Shown here: one piece after another, positions 11,888-25,297 of the stretch | Numbering within the stretch: the first letter of the stretch is position 1 | Layout: every line of letters starts with the position of its first letter | DNA from: Hydractinia symbiolongicarpus | Lineage: Eukaryota > Cnidaria > Hydrozoa > Anthoathecata > Hydractiniidae | Assembly (NCBI RefSeq): GCF_029227915.1 | Contig: NC_079880.1 | Location: 31,925,501-31,989,500, forward strand | Length of the DNA: 64,000 nt | Direction of reading: 5' to 3' | Made by a program: the position numbers and the translations under genes | The notes under the pieces: generated by a model | What the model saw: only the letters and a program-made list of their open reading frames with translations | Databases searched by the model: none | What the model was told of the DNA's origin: nothing

Positions 11888-12058
11888 AGGTCGTTTTCGT
11901 TAGAACCATGGGTTTAGAACGCCGTCAACTACATGCACATGAACCTAGAGACCGTAATATGGCCTTTTGATGGCTAATAAAGGCTTAGCACGTAAATCAC
12001 GTGGTTCTACGTGCATGTGCAGGTTACCATTGGTCTAGTCCTTTCACTCTCAATAGAC
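11888..12058 (+). repeat. Linking satellite monomer
   Basis: About one monomer of the GAACCTAGAGACCG type (start near 11,908). It connects the end of copy B with the next higher-order block. It has a T-to-A change, TTTTGATGGC in place of TTTTGTTGCC, and no other distinguishing content. Confidence 0.8.
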
Positions 12059-13880
12059 TACAAGGTCTTAAGTCGTTTTCCCCAGCGCAATGGCTTTAGA
12101 ACGCCGTCAACTACATGCACAGGCCTCTAAAGGTTGTGATATGGCCATTTGCCGCCTATTAAAGGCCTTACACGTAAATCTCCCGGTTCCACGTGCTTTT
12201 GCAGGTTACCATTGGTCTAGTCCTTCCACTCTCAATGGACTACAAGGTCATAAGTTCGTTTTCCTTGGCACAATGGCTTTAAAACTCTGTCAACTACATG
12301 CACAGGACTCTAAAAGCCATAATATGGACTTTTGCCGGCTAATAAAGGCCTTACGCGTAAAATACGTGCTCCCACGTTCTTGTGCAGGTTACCATTGGTC
12401 TAGTCCTTCCACTCTCCATGGACTACAAGGTCCTAAGTCGTTTTCCCCAGCGCCATGGCTTTAGAACGCCGTCAACTACATGCACAGGCCTCTAAAGGTT
12501 GTGATATGGGCTTTTGCAGCCTAATAAAGGCGATACACGAGAATCACGTGGTTCCACAAGGGTGTGCAGGTTACCATTGGTCTAGTCCTTCCATTCTCAA
12601 TGGACTACAAGGTCATAAGTTCGTTTTCCTTGGCACAATGGCTTTAAAACTCTGTCAACTACATGCACAGGACTCTAAAAGCCATAATATGGACTTTTGC
12701 CGGCTAATAAAGGCCTTACGCGTAAAATACGTGCTCCCACGTTCTTGCGCAGGTTACCATTGGTCTAGTCCTTCCACTCTCCATGGACTACAAGGTCCTA
12801 AGTCGTTTTCCCCAGCGCCATGGCTTTAGAACGCCGTCAACTACATGCACAGGCCTCTAAAGGTTGTGATATGGGCTTTTGCAGCCTAATAAAGGCGATA
12901 CACGAGAATCACGTGGTTCCACAAGGGTGTGCAGGTTACCATTGGTCTAGTCCTTCCATTCTCCAAGGATTGCGACGTCCTAAGTCGTTTTTCCCTTTAG
13001 AACATCGTCAACTATATGCACAGGCCTCTAAAGGCCGTAATATGCTTTTTAGAGGCCTAATAAAGACTTAACACGTAAATCATGAGGTTCTACGTGCCTG
13101 TGTAGGTTAACATTGGTCTACTCTTTCAAATCACAATAGACTACTGCGTCATTTTCCTTGGTACCATGGCTTTAGAACTTTGTCAACTACATGCACAGGA
13201 CTCTAAAGCCGTAGTATGGCCTTTTAGAGGCCTAATAAAGACCTTACGCGTAAATCACGTGCTTAAACGTGCTTGCGCAGGTTACCATTGTTCTAATCCT
13301 TCCATTCTCCATGGACTACGACGTCCTTAGTCGTGTTCCGTGCCATCATGGCTTTAGAACGCCGTCAACTACATGCACAGGCCTCTAAAGACCGTAATAT
13401 GGCCATTTGCCGCCTATTAAAGCCCTTACACGTAAATCACGTGCTCCCACGTTCTTGTGCAGGTTGCCATTGGTCTAGTCCTTCCACTCTCCATGGACTG
13501 CGACGTCCTAGGTTGTTTTCCCCAGCGCCTTGGCTTTAGAACATCGTCAACTACATGCACAGGCCTCTAAAGGTTGTAATATGGTCTTTTGTTGGCTAAT
13601 AAAGGCTTAGCACGTAAATCCCCCGGTTCCACGTGCTTGTGCAAGTTACCATTTGTCTAGTTCTTCCATCCTACATGGACTACGACGTCTTAAGTCGTTT
13701 TCGCCAGAGCCATTTGTTTAGAACGCCGTCAACTACATGCACATGAATCAGGAGACCGTAATATGGCCTTGTGTTCTCTAAGAAAAAGGCTTAGCACGTA
13801 AATCACGTGGTTCAACGTGCATATGCAGGTTACCATTGGTCTAGTCCTTCCACTCTCAATGGACTACAAGGTCATAAGTC
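12059..13880 (+). repeat. Copy 1 of the 1,988-bp unit (eleven monomers)
   Basis: Recurs at 14059-15866 at an offset of 1,988 bp, falling to 1,986 after position 13,780, where this copy has two extra bases in an A-rich spot (CTAAGAAAAAGG). Shared private variants include CATGAGGTTC at 13,081, GTTAACATTGG at 13,106 and the 11-bp deletion around 12,989. Many monomers also match region 2, so the unit derives from the same stock. Confidence 0.9.
12090..12961 (+). repeat. 365-bp dimer repeated inside the 1,988-bp unit
   Basis: Monomer starts at 12,090, 12,455 and 12,820 are spaced exactly 365 bp apart, a 182-bp monomer plus a 183-bp monomer with an extra T (AAGTTCG in place of AAGTCG). The same arrangement occurs at 14,078, 14,443 and 14,808 in the second copy. 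The extra base keeps a frame open across two monomers, which explains the 124-residue frames here. Confidence 0.88.
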
Positions 13881-14058
13881 GCTTTCCCTAGCACCATGGC
13901 TTTACAACTCCGTCAAGTACATGCACAGGCCTCTAAAGGCCGTAACATGGACCTTTGCCGGCTAATAAAGGCCTTACGCGTAAATAACGTGCTCCTACGT
14001 TCTTGCGCAGGTTATCATTGGTCTAGTCCTTCCACTCTCCATGAACTGCGACGTCCTA

Positions 14059-15866
14059 AGTCGTTTTCCCCAGCGCCATGGCTTTAGAACGCCGTCAACT
14101 ACATGCACAGGCCTCTAAAGGTTGTGATATGGCCATTTGCCGCCTTATAAAGGCCTTACACGTAAATCTCCCGGTTCCACGTGCTTTTGCAGGTTACCAT
14201 TGGTCTAGTCCTTCCACTCTCAATGGATTACAAGGTCATAAGTTCGTTTTCCTTGGCACAATGGCTTTAAAACTCTGTCAACTACATGCACAGGACTCTA
14301 AAAGCCATAATATGGACTTTTGCCGGCTAATAAAGGCCTTACGCGTAAAATACGTGCTCCCACGTTCTTGTGCAGGTTACCATTGGTCTAGTCCTTCCAC
14401 TCTCCATGGACTACAAGGTCCTAAGTCGTTTTCCCCAGCGCCATGGCTTTAGAACGCCGTCAACTACATGCACAGGCCTCTAAAGGTTGTGATATGGGCT
14501 TTTGCAGCCTAATAAAGGCGATACACGAGAATCACGTGGTTCCACAAGGGTGTGCAGGTTACCATTGGTCTAGTCCTTCCATTCTCAATGGACTACAAGG
14601 TCATAAGTTCGTTTTCCTTGGCACAATGGCTTTAAAACTCTGTCAACTACATGCACAGGACTCTAAAAGCCATAATATGGACTTTTGCCGGCTAATAAAG
14701 GCCTTACGCGTAAAATACGTGCTCCCACGTTCTTGCGCAGGTTACCATTGGTCTAGTCCTTCCACTCTCCATGGACTACAAGGTCCTAAGTCGTTTTCCC
14801 CAGCGCCATGGCTTTAGAACGCCGTCAACTACATGCACAGGCCTCTAAAGGTTGTGATATGGGCTTTTGCAGCCTAATAAAGGCGATACACGAGAATCAC
14901 GTGGTTCCACAAGGGTGTGCAGGTTACCATTGGTCTAGTCCTTCCATTCTCCAAGGATTGCGACGTCCTAAGTCGTTTTTCCCTTTAGAACATCGTCAAC
15001 TATATGCACAGGCCTCTAAAGGCCGTAATATGCTTTTTAGAGGCCTAATAAAGACTTAACACGTAAATCATGAGGTTCTACGTGCCTGTGTAGGTTAACA
15101 TTGGTCTACTCTTTCAAATCACAATAGACTACTGCGTCATTTTCCTTGGTACCATGGCTTTAGAACTTTGTCAACTACATGCACAGGACTCTAAAGCCGT
15201 AGTATGGCCTTTTAGAGGCCTAATAAAGACCTTACGCGTAAATCACGTGTTTAAACGTGCTTGCGCAGGTTACCATTGTTCTAATCCTTCCATTCTCCAT
15301 GGACTACGACGTCTTTAGTCGTGTTCCGTGCCATCATGACTTTAGAACGCCGTCAACTACATGCACAGGCCTCTAAAGACCGTAATATGGCCATTTGCCG
15401 CCTATTAAAGCCCTTACACGTAAATTACGTGCTCCCACGTTCTTGTGCAGGTTACCATTGGTCTAGTCCTTCCACTCTCCATGGACTGCGACGTCCTAGG
15501 TTGTTTTCCCCAGCGCCTTGGCTTTAGAACATCGTCAACTACATGCACAGGCCTCTAAAGGTTGTAATATGGTCTTTTGTTGGCTAATAAAGGCTTAGCA
15601 CGTAAATCCCCCGGTTCCACGTGCTTGTGCAAGTTACCATTTGTCTAGTTCTTCCATCCTACATGGACTACGACGTCTTAAGTCGTTTTCGCCAGAGCCA
15701 TTTGTTTAGAACGCCGTCAACTACATGCACATGAATCAGGAGACCGTAATATGGCCTTGTGTTCTCTAATAAAGGCTTAGCACGTAAATCACGTGGTTCA
15801 ACGTGCATATGCAGGTTACCATTGGTCTAGTCCTTCCACTCTCAATGGACTACAAGGTCATAAGTT
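14059..15866 (+). repeat. Copy 2 of the 1,988-bp unit
   Basis: Near-identical to 12059-13880, including the 365-bp dimers and the shared variants. Small differences include CCTTATAAAGG at 14,143 against CCTATTAAAGG, and ATGACTTTAG at 15,336. The interval 13,881-14,058 between the copies is ordinary monomer sequence with a CTCCATGAACTGC variant also seen at 5,701, 10,592 and 18,375. Confidence 0.9.
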
Positions 15867-18329
15867 CGTTTTCCTTGGCACCATGGCTTTAGAACTCCGT
15901 CAACTACATGGACAGGCCTCAAAAGGCCGTAATACGGCCTTTTGCCCCTTAATAAAGGCGATGCACGAAAATCACGTGGTTCCACGTGTGTGTGCTGGTT
16001 ACCATTGGTCAACTCCTTCCACTGTCCATAGACTGCGACGTTCTAAGTCGTTTTCCCCAGCGCCATGGCTTTAGAACATCGTCAACTACATGCACAGGCC
16101 TCTAAAAGCCGTAGTATGGCGTTTTGTTGCCTAATAAAGGCCTTACGTGTACATTACGTGTTTCCACGCTCTTGCACAGGTTAGTATTGGTCTATTCCTT
16201 CCACTCTCCATGGACTGCGACGTCCTAAGTTGTTTTCCCCAGCGCCATGGCTTTAGAACGCCGTCAAGTACATGCACAGGCCTCAAAAGGCCGTAATATG
16301 GCCATTTGCCGCCTATTAAAGGCCTTACACGTAAATCTCCCGGTTCCACGTGCTTGTGCAGGTTACCATTGGTCTAGTCCTTCCACTCTCAATGGACTAC
16401 AAGGTCATAAGTTCGTTTTCCTTGGCACAATGGCTTTAAAACTCTGTCAACTACATGCACAGGACTCTAAAAGCCATAATATGGACTTTTGCCGCCTATT
16501 AAAGGCCTTACACGTAAATCTCCCGGTTCCACGTGCTTGTGCAGGTTACCATTGGTCTAGTCCTTCCACTCTCAATGGACTACAAGGTCATAAGTTCGTT
16601 TTCCTCGGCACAATGGCTTTAAAACTCTGTCAACTACATGCACAGGACTCTAAAAGCCATAATATGGACTTTTGCCGGCTAATAAAGGCCTTACGCGTAA
16701 AATACGTGCTCCCACGTTCTTGCGCAGGTTACCATTGGTTTAGTCCTTCCACTCTCCATGGACTACAAGGTCCTAAGTCGTTTTCCCCAGCGCCATGGCT
16801 TTAGAACGCCGTCAACTACATGCACAGGCCTCTAAAGGTTGTGATATGGGCTTTTGCAGCCTAATAAAGGCGATACACGAGAATCACCTGGTTCCACAAG
16901 GGTGTGCAGGTTACCATTGGTCTAGTCCTTCCATTCTCCAAGGACTGCGACGTCCTAAGTCGTTTTCCCCTTTAGAACATCGTCAACTATATGCGCAGGC
17001 CTCTAAAGGCCGTAATATGCTTTTTAGAGGCCTAATAAAGACTTAACACGTAAATCATGTGGTTCTACGTGCCTGTGTAGGTTACCCTTGGTCTACTCTT
17101 TCAAATCACAATAGACTACTGCGTCGTTTTCCTTGGTACCATTGCTTTAGAACTTTGTCAACTACATGCACAGGACTCTAAAGCCGTAGTATGGCCTTTT
17201 AGAGGCCTAATAAAGACCTTACGCGTAAATCACGTGTTTAAACGTGCTTGCGCAGGTTACCATTGGTCTAATCCTTCCATTCTCCATGGACTACGACGTC
17301 CTTAGTCGTGTTCCGTGCCATCATGGCTTTAGAACGCCGTCAACTACATGCACAGGCCTCTAAAGACCGTAATATGGCCATTTGCCGCCTATTAAAGCCC
17401 TTACGTGTAAATAACGTGCTCCCACGTTCTTGCGCAGGTTATCATTGGTCTATTCCTTCCACTCTCCATGGACTGCGACGTCCTAAGTCGTTTTCCTCAG
17501 CGCCATGGCTTTAGAACGCCGTCAACTACATGCACAGGCCTCTAAAGGCCGTAATATGGCCATTTGCCGCCTATTAAAGGCCTTACACGTAAATCTCCCG
17601 GTTCCACGTGGTTGTGCAGGTTACCATTGGTCTAGTCCTTCCACTCTCAATGGACTACAAGGTCATAAGTTCGTTTTCCTTGGCACAATCGCTTTAAAAC
17701 TCTGTCAACTACATGCACAGGCCTCTAAAGACCGTAATATGGCCATTTGCCGCCTATTAAAGCCCTTACACGTAAATTACGTGCTCCCACGTTCTTGCGC
17801 AGGTTACCATTGGTCTAGTCCTTCCACTCTCCATGGACTGCGACGTCCTAGGTTGTTTTCCCCAGCGCCTTGGCTTTAGAACATCGTCAACTACATGCAC
17901 AGGCCTCTAAAGGTTGTGATATGGTCTTTTGTTGGCTAATAAAGGCTTAGCACGTAAATCCCCCGGTTCCACGTGCTTGTGCAAGTTACCATTTGTCTAG
18001 TTCTTCCATCCTACATGGACTACGACGTCTTAAGTCGTTTTCGCCAGAGCCATTTGTTTAGAACGCCGTCAACTACATGCACATGAATCAGGAGACCGTA
18101 ATATGGCCTTGTGTTCTCTAATAAAGGCTTAGCACGTAAATCACGTGGTTCAACGTGCATGTGCAGGTTACCATTGGTCTAGTCCTTCCACTCTCAATGG
18201 ACTACAAGGTCATAAGTCGCTTTCCCTAGCACCATGGCTTTACAACTCCGTCAAGTACATGCACAGGCCTCTAAAGGCCGTAACATGGACCTTTGCCGGC
18301 TAATAAAGGCCTTACGCGTAAATAACGTG
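15867..18329 (+). repeat. Recombined derivative of the regions 2 and 3 monomer set
   Basis: From about 16,247 to 17,690 the order follows 3,060-4,300 at an offset near 13,394 (compare starts 17,308 with 3,914 and 17,505 with 4,111), including the GTACCATTGC variant at 17,136. Around 17,690-17,720 a hybrid monomer (ACAATCGCTTTAAAACTC followed by AAAGACCG) switches the sequence to the order seen at 15,390-15,800. The head at 15,883-16,246 carries the ACATGGACAGG type also typical of 18,780-22,800. Confidence 0.83.
16247..16794 (+). repeat. Run of consecutive 183-bp monomers
   Basis: Two successive AAGTTCG monomers of 183 bp lie side by side, with GGCACAATGGC anchors at 16,430 and 16,613. Because 183 is a multiple of three, one frame stays open over three monomers and gives a 185-residue open frame from 16,247 to 16,804. 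That length is explained by the indel, and I do not call it a gene. Confidence 0.85.
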
Positions 18330-20495
18330 CTCCTACGTTCTTGCACAGGTTATCATTGGTCTAGTCCTTCCACTCTCCATGAACTGCGACGTCCTAAGTC
18401 GTTTTCCCCAGCGCCATGGCTTTAGAACGCCGTCAACTACATGCACAGGCCTCTAAAGGCCGTAATATGGCCATTTGCCTCCTATTAAAGGCCTTACACG
18501 TAAATCTCCTGGTTCCACGTGCTTGTGCAGGTTACCATTGGTCTAGTCCTTCCACTCTCAATGGACTACAAGGTCATAAGTCGTTTTCCCTAGCACCATG
18601 GCTTTACAACTCCGTCAAGTACATGCACAGGCCTCTAAAGGCCGTAACATGGACCTTTGCCGGCTAATAAAGGCCTTACGCGTAAATAATGTGCTCCCAC
18701 GTTCTTGCGCAGGTTATCATTGGTCTAGTCCTTCCACTCTCCATGGACTGCGACGTCCTAAGTCGTTTTATCCAGCGCCATGGCTTTAGAACGCCGTCAA
18801 CTACATGCACAGGCCTCTAAAGGCCGTAATATGGCTCTTTGCCGCCTATTAAAGGCCTTACACGTAAATCTCCTGGTTCCACGTGCTTGTGCAGGTTACC
18901 ATTGGTCTAGTCCTTCCACTCTCAATGGACTACAAGGTCATAAGTTCGTTTTCCTTGGCACCATGGCTTTAGAACTCCGTCAACTACATGGACAGGCCTC
19001 TAAAGGCCGTAATACGGCCTTTTGCCCCCTAATAAAGGCGATACACGAAAATCACGTGGTTCCACGTGTGTGTGCTGGTTACCATAGGTCAACTCCTTCC
19101 ACTGTCCATAGACTGCGACGTTCTAAGTCGTTTTCGCCAGAGCTATGCGTTTAGAACCCCGTCAACTACATGCGCATGAATCAGGATACCGTAATATGGC
19201 CTTTTGTTGCCTAATAAAGGCTTAGCACGTAAATCACGTGGTTCTACGTGCATGTGCAGGTTACCATTGGTCTAGTCCTTCCACTCTCAATGGACTACAA
19301 GGTCATAAGTCGTTTTTCCTAGCACCATGGCTTTACAACTCCGTCAAGTACATGCACAGGCTTCTAAAGGCCGTAACATGGACCTTTGCGGCTAATAATG
19401 GCCTTACGCGTAAATAACGTGCTCCCACGTTCTTGCGCAGGTTATCATTGGTCTAGTCCTTCCACTTTCCATGGACTGCGACGTCCTAAGTCGTTCTCCC
19501 CAGCGCCATGGCTTTAGAACGCCGTCAACTACATGCACAGGCCACTAAAGGTTGTGATATGGGCTTTTGCAGCCTAATAAAGGCGATACACGAGAATCAC
19601 GTGGTTCCACGAGGGTGTGCAGGTTACCATTGGCCTAGTCCTTCCATTCTCCTTGGCTGCGACGTCCTAAGTCGTTTTCCCCTTTAGAACATCGTCAACT
19701 ACATGCACAGGCCTCCAAAGGCCGTAATATGCTTTTTAGAGGCCTAATAAAGGCTTAACACGTAAATCATGTGGTTCTACGTGCCTGTGTAGGTTACCAT
19801 TGGTCTACTCTTTCAAATCTCAATAGACTACTGCGTCGTTTTCCTTGGTACCATGGCTTTAGAACTTTGTCAACTACATGCACAGGACTCTAAAGCCGTA
19901 GCATGGCATTTTAGAGGCCTAATAAAGACCTTACGCGTAAATCACGTATTTAAACGTCCTTGCGCACCTTACCATTGGTCTAATCCTTTAATTCTCCATG
20001 GACTACGACGTCCTTAGTCGTGTTCCGTGCCATCATAGCTTTAGAACGCCATCAACTACATGCACAGGCCTTTAAAGGCCGTAATATGGCCATTTGCCGC
20101 CTATTAAAGGCCTTACACGTAAATCTCCCGGCTCCACGTGCTTGTGCAGGTTACCATTGGTCTAGTCCTTCCACTCTCAATGGACTACAAGGTCATAAGT
20201 TCGTTTTCCTTGGCACCATGGCTTTAGAACTCCGTCAACTACATGGACAGGCCTCTAAAGGCCGTAATACGGCTTTTTGCCCCTTAATAAAGGCGATACA
20301 CGAAAATCACGTGGTTCCACGTGTGTGTGCTGGTTACCATTGGTCAACTCCTTCCACTGTCCATAGACTGCGACGTTCTAAGTCGTTTTTCCCAGCGGCA
20401 TGGCTTTAGAACATCGTCAACTACATGCACAGGCCTCTAAAAGCCGTAGTATGGCGTTTTGTTGCCTAATAAAGGCCTTACGTGTAAATCACGTG
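18330..20495 (+). repeat. Copy 1 of a 2,166-bp tandem duplication
   Basis: Followed immediately by its second copy at 20,496. All monomer starts are offset by 2,166 (18,416/20,582, 18,598/20,764, 18,780/20,946, 20,020/22,186). It contains shared private variants: TTTGCGGCTAATAATGGCC at 19,386, GTCGTTCTCC at 19,491, CACCTTACC at 19,966 and ATCATAGCTTTAG at 20,032. These make it easy to tell from other regions. Confidence 0.94.
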
Positions 20496-22661
20496 CTCCT
20501 ACGTTCTTGCACAGGTTACCATAGGTCTAGTCCTTCCACTCTCCATGAACTGCGACGTCCTAAGTCGTTTTCCCCAGCGCCATGGCTTTAGAACGCCGTC
20601 AACTACATGCACAGGCCTCTAAAGGCCGTAATATGGCCATTTGCCTCCTATTAAAGGCCTTACACGTAAATCTCCTGGTTCCACGTGCTTGTGCAGGTTA
20701 CCATTGGTCTAGTCCTTCCACTCTCAATGGACTACAAGGTCATAAGTCGTTTTCCCTAGCACCATGGCTTTACAACTCCGTCAAGTACATGCACAGGCCT
20801 CTAAAGGCCGTAACATGGACCTTTGCCGGCTAATAAAGGCCTTACGCGTAAATAATGTGCTCCCACGTTCTTGCGCAGGTTATCATTGGTCTAGTCCTTC
20901 CACTCTCCATGGACTGCGACGTCCTAAGTCGTTTTATCCAGCGCCATGGCTTTAGAACGCCGTCAACTACATGCACAGGCCTCTAAAGGCCGTAATATGG
21001 CTCTTTGCCGCCTATTAAAGGCCTTACACGTAAATCTCCTGGTTCCACGTGCTTGTGCAGGTTACCATTGGTCTAGTCCTTCCACTCTCAATGGACTACA
21101 AGGTCATAAGTTCGTTTTCCTTGGCACCATGGCTTTAGAACTCCGTCAACTACATGGACAGGCCTCTAAAGGCCGTAATACGGCCTTTTGCCCCCTAATA
21201 AAGGCGATACACGAAAATCACGTGGTTCCACGTGTGTGTGCTGGTTATCATAGGTCAACTCCTTCCACTGTCCATAGACTGCGACGTTCTAAGTCGTTTT
21301 CGCCAGAGCTATGCGTTTAGAACGCCGTCAACTACATGCGCATGAATCAGGATACCGTAATATGGCCTTTTGTTGCCTAATAAAGGCTTAGCACGTAAAT
21401 CACGTGGTTCTACGTGCATGTGCAGGTTACCATTGGTCTAGTCCTTCCACTCTCAATGGACTACAAGGTCATAAGTCGTTTTTCCTAGCACCATGGCTTT
21501 ACAACTCCGTCAAGTACATGCACAGGCTTCTAAAGGCCGTAACATGGACCTTTGCGGCTAATAATGGCCTTACGCGTAAATAACGTGCTCCCACGTTCTT
21601 GCGCAGGTTATCATTGGTCTAGTCCTTCCACTTTCCATGGACTGCGACGTCCTAAGTCGTTCTCCCCAGCGCCATGGCTTTAGAACGCCGTCAACTACAT
21701 GCACAGGCCACTAAAGGTTGTGATATGGGCTTTTGCAGCCTAATAAAGGCGATACACGAGAATCACGTGGTTCCACGAGGGTGTGCAGGTTACCATTGGC
21801 CTAGTCCTTCCATTCTCCTTGGCTGCGACGTCCTAAGTCGTTTTCCCCTTTAGAACATCGTCAACTACATGCACAGGCCTCCAAAGGCCGTAATATGCTT
21901 TTTAGAGGCCTAATAAAGGCTTAACACGTAAATCATGTGGTTCTACGTGCCTGTGTAGGTTACCATTGGTCTACTCTTTCAAATCTCAATAGACTACTGC
22001 GTCGTTTTCCTTGGTACCATGGCTTTAGAACTTTGTCAACTACATGCACAGGACTCTAAAGCCGTAGCATGGCATTTTAGAGGCCTAATAAAGACCTTAC
22101 GCGTAAATCACGTATTTAAACGTCCTTGCGCACCTTACCATTGGTCTAATCCTTTAATTCTCCATGGACTACGACGTCCTTAGTCGTGTTCCGTGCCATC
22201 ATAGCTTTAGAACGCCATCAACTACATGCACAGGCCTTTAAAGGCCGTAATATGGCCATTTGCCGCCTATTAAAGGCCTTACACGTAAATCTCCCGGCTC
22301 CACGTGCTTGTGCAGGTTACCATTGGTCTAGTCCTTCCACTCTCAATGGACTACAAGGTCATAAGTTCGTTTTCCTTGGCACCATGGCTTTAGAACTCCG
22401 TCAACTACATGGACAGGCCTCTAAAGGCCGTAATACGGCTTTTTGCCCCTTAATAAAGGCGATACACGAAAATCACGTGGTTCCACGTGTGTGTGCTGGT
22501 TACCATTGGTCAACTCCTTCCACTGTCCATAGACTGCGACGTTCTAAGTCGTTTTTCCCAGCGGCATGGCTTTAGAACATCGTCAACTACATGCACAGGC
22601 CTCTAAAAGCCGTAGTATGGCGTTTTGTTGCCTAATAAAGGCCTTACGTGTAAATCACGTG
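20496..22661 (+). repeat. Copy 2 of the 2,166-bp tandem duplication
   Basis: Copies 18,330-20,495 with only scattered substitutions in the blocks compared: GGTTATCATAGG at 21,244 against GGTTACCATAGG, GAACGCCG against GAACCCCG at 21,310/19,154, and two changes in the first 40 bases. After 22,661 the sequence leaves the duplicated order (TCTCAACGCTC in place of CTCCTACGTTC). Confidence 0.94.
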
Positions 22662-23659
22662 TCTCAACGCTCTTGCACAGGTTACCATAGGTCTAGTCCT
22701 TCTACTCTCAATGGACTACGACGTCTTAAGTCGTTTTCCCCAGAGCCATGGCTTTAGAACTCCGTCAACTACATGGACAGGCCTCTAAAGGCCGTAATAC
22801 GGCCTTTTGCCCCTTAATAAAGGCGATACACGAAAATCACGTGGTTCCACGTGTGTGTGCTGGTTACCATTGGTCAACTCCTTCCACTGTCCATAGACTG
22901 CGACGTTCTAACTCGTTTTCCCCAGCGGCATGGCTTTAGAACATCGTCAACTACATGCACAGGCCTCTAAAAGCCGTAGTATGGCGTTTTGTTGCCTAAT
23001 AAAGGCCTTACGTGTACATTACGTGTTTCCACGCTCTTGCACAGGTTAGTATTGGTCTACCTCCTTCCACTCTCAATGGACTACGACGTCTTAAGTCGTT
23101 TTCCCCAGAGCCATGGGTTTAGAACGCCGTCAACTACATGCACAGGCCTCTAAAGGCCGTAACATGGACTTTTGCCGGCTAATAAAGGCCTTACACGTAA
23201 ATTCCCCGGTTCCACATGCTTGTGCAGGTTACCATTGGTCTAGCCCTTCCACTCTCAATAGACTACGACGTCTTAAGTCGTTTTCCCCCAAGCCATGGGT
23301 TTAGAACGCCGTCAACTACATGCACAGGCCTCTAAAGGTTCCAATATGCTTCTTACATGCCTAATAAAAGCCTTACGTGTAAATCACGTGTTTCCACGCT
23401 CTTGCACAGGTTACCATTCGTCTAGTCCTTCTACTCTCAATGCACTACGACGTCTTAAGTCTTTTTCCCCAGAGCCATGGGTTTAGAACACCGTCAACTA
23501 CATGCAAATGAATCTAGAGACCGTAATATGGCCTTTTGTTGCCTAATAAAGGCTTAGCACGTAAATCACGTGGTTCTACGTGCATGTGCAGGTTACCATT
23601 GGTCTACTTCTTCAACTCTCAATAGACTACTGCGTCATAAGTCATTTTCTTTGGCACCA
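22662..23659 (+). repeat. Mixed monomers between higher-order blocks
   Basis: Monomers start at 22,748, 22,930, 23,113, 23,295 and 23,477. The unit at 22,930 is 183 bp with an extra C (GGTCTACCTCC), and its match with 24,932-25,114 (offset 2,002, eleven monomers) runs from about 22,920 to 23,140. The 23,113 unit resembles 26,570. Only satellite is present. Confidence 0.85.
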
Positions 23660-24921
23660 TGGCTTTACAACGCCGTCAACTACATGCACAGGCCTCTAAA
23701 GGCTGTAATATGGCTTTTGCCGCCTAATAAAGGCGTTACACGTAAATCCCCCGGTTCCACGTGCTTGTGCAGGTTACTATTGGTCTAGCCCTTCCACTCT
23801 CAATTGACTACAAGGTCTTACGTCGCTTTCCCTGGCATCATGGCTTTAGAACTCCGTCAACTACATGCACAAGCCTCTAAAAGCCGTAATATGGCGTTTT
23901 GCTGCCTAATAAAGGCCTTACGTGTAAATTACGTGTTCCCACGTTCTTGCGCAGGTTACCATTGGTCTAATCCTTCCACTCTCCATGGACTGCAACGTCC
24001 TAAGTCGTTTTCCCCAGCGCCATGGCTTTAGAACGCCGTCAACTACATGCACAGGCCTCTAAAAGCCGTAATATGGCGTTTTGCTGCCTAATAAAGGCCT
24101 TACGTGTAAATTGCGTGTTCCCACGTTCTTGCGCAGGTTACCATTGGTCTAATCCTTCCACTCTCCATGGACTGCAACGTCCTAAGTCGTTTTTCCCAGC
24201 GCCATGGCTTTAGAACGCCGTCAACTACATGCACAGGCCTCTAAAGGTTGTGATATGGGCTTTTGTGGCCTAATAAAGGCGATAAATAAAAATCACGTGG
24301 TTCCACATGTGTGTGCAGGTTACCATTGGTCAACTCCTTCTACTCTTAATGGACTACTACGTTCTAGGACGATTTCTCTCGCACCATGGCTTTAGAACTC
24401 CGTCATCTACATGCGCAGGCGTCTAAAAGCCGTAATATGGCCTTTTGCCGCCTAATAAAAGCCTTACGTGTAAATCACGTGTTTCCACGCTCTTGCACAG
24501 GTTACCATTCGTCTAGTCCTTCTACTCTCAATGGACTACGACGTCTTAAGTCGTTTGCGCCAGCGCCATGGCTTTAGAACATCGTCAACTACATGCACAG
24601 GTCCCTAAAGGTTGCAATATATTTTTTACGTGCCTAATAAAGGCTTAAAACGTAAATCACGTAGTTCTACGTGGCTGTGCAGGTTACCCATGGTATACTC
24701 ATTCAACTCTCAATGGACTACTACGTCATAAGTCGATTTCCTTGGCACCATGGCTGTAGAACTCTGTCAACTACATGCACAGGCCTGTAAAAGCTGTAAT
24801 ATGGCGTTTTGCCGCCTAATAAAGGCCTTACGTGTAAATTACGAGTTTCCACGCTCTTGCACAGGTTAGTATTGGTCTAGTACTTCCACTCTTAATGGAC
24901 TACGACGTCTTAAGTCGTTTT
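23660..24921 (+). repeat. Copy 1 of the 1,638-bp-spaced segment
   Basis: Matches 25,298-26,559 at an offset of exactly nine monomers. It includes AT-rich private variants GATAAATAAAAATC (24,281) and GGACGATTTCTCTCGC (24,366), the CAATATATTTTTTACG monomer at 24,614, and an ACGAGTTTCC variant at 24,841. Both ends of the match fall inside monomers. Confidence 0.92.
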
Positions 24922-25297
24922 TCCCAGCGGCATGGCTTTAGAACATCGTCAACTACATGCACAGGCCTCTAAAAGCCGTAGTATGGCGTTTTGTTGCCTA
25001 ATAAAGGCCTTACGTGTACATTACGTGTTTCCACGCTCTTGCACAGGTTAGTATTGGTCTACCTCCTTCCACTCTCAATGGACTACGACGTCTTAAGTCG
25101 TTTTCCCCAGAGCCATGGGTTTAGAACGCCGTCAACTACATGGACAGGCCTCTAAAGGCCGTAATACGGCCTTTTGCCCCTTAATAAAGGCGATACACGA
25201 AAATCACGTGGTTCCACGTGTGTGTGCTGGTTACCATTGGTCAACTCCTTCCACTCTCAATAGACTACGACGTCTTAAGTCGTTTTCCCCAGCGGCA
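24922..25297 (+). repeat. Two linking monomers, one a hybrid
   Basis: The first monomer (24,932) is the 183-bp GGTCTACCTCC type shared with 22,930. The second (25,115) begins as the ATGGGTTTAG type and then carries the ACATGGACAGG body of the 22,748 type. It is a clear example of a monomer built from two subtypes. Confidence 0.83.
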
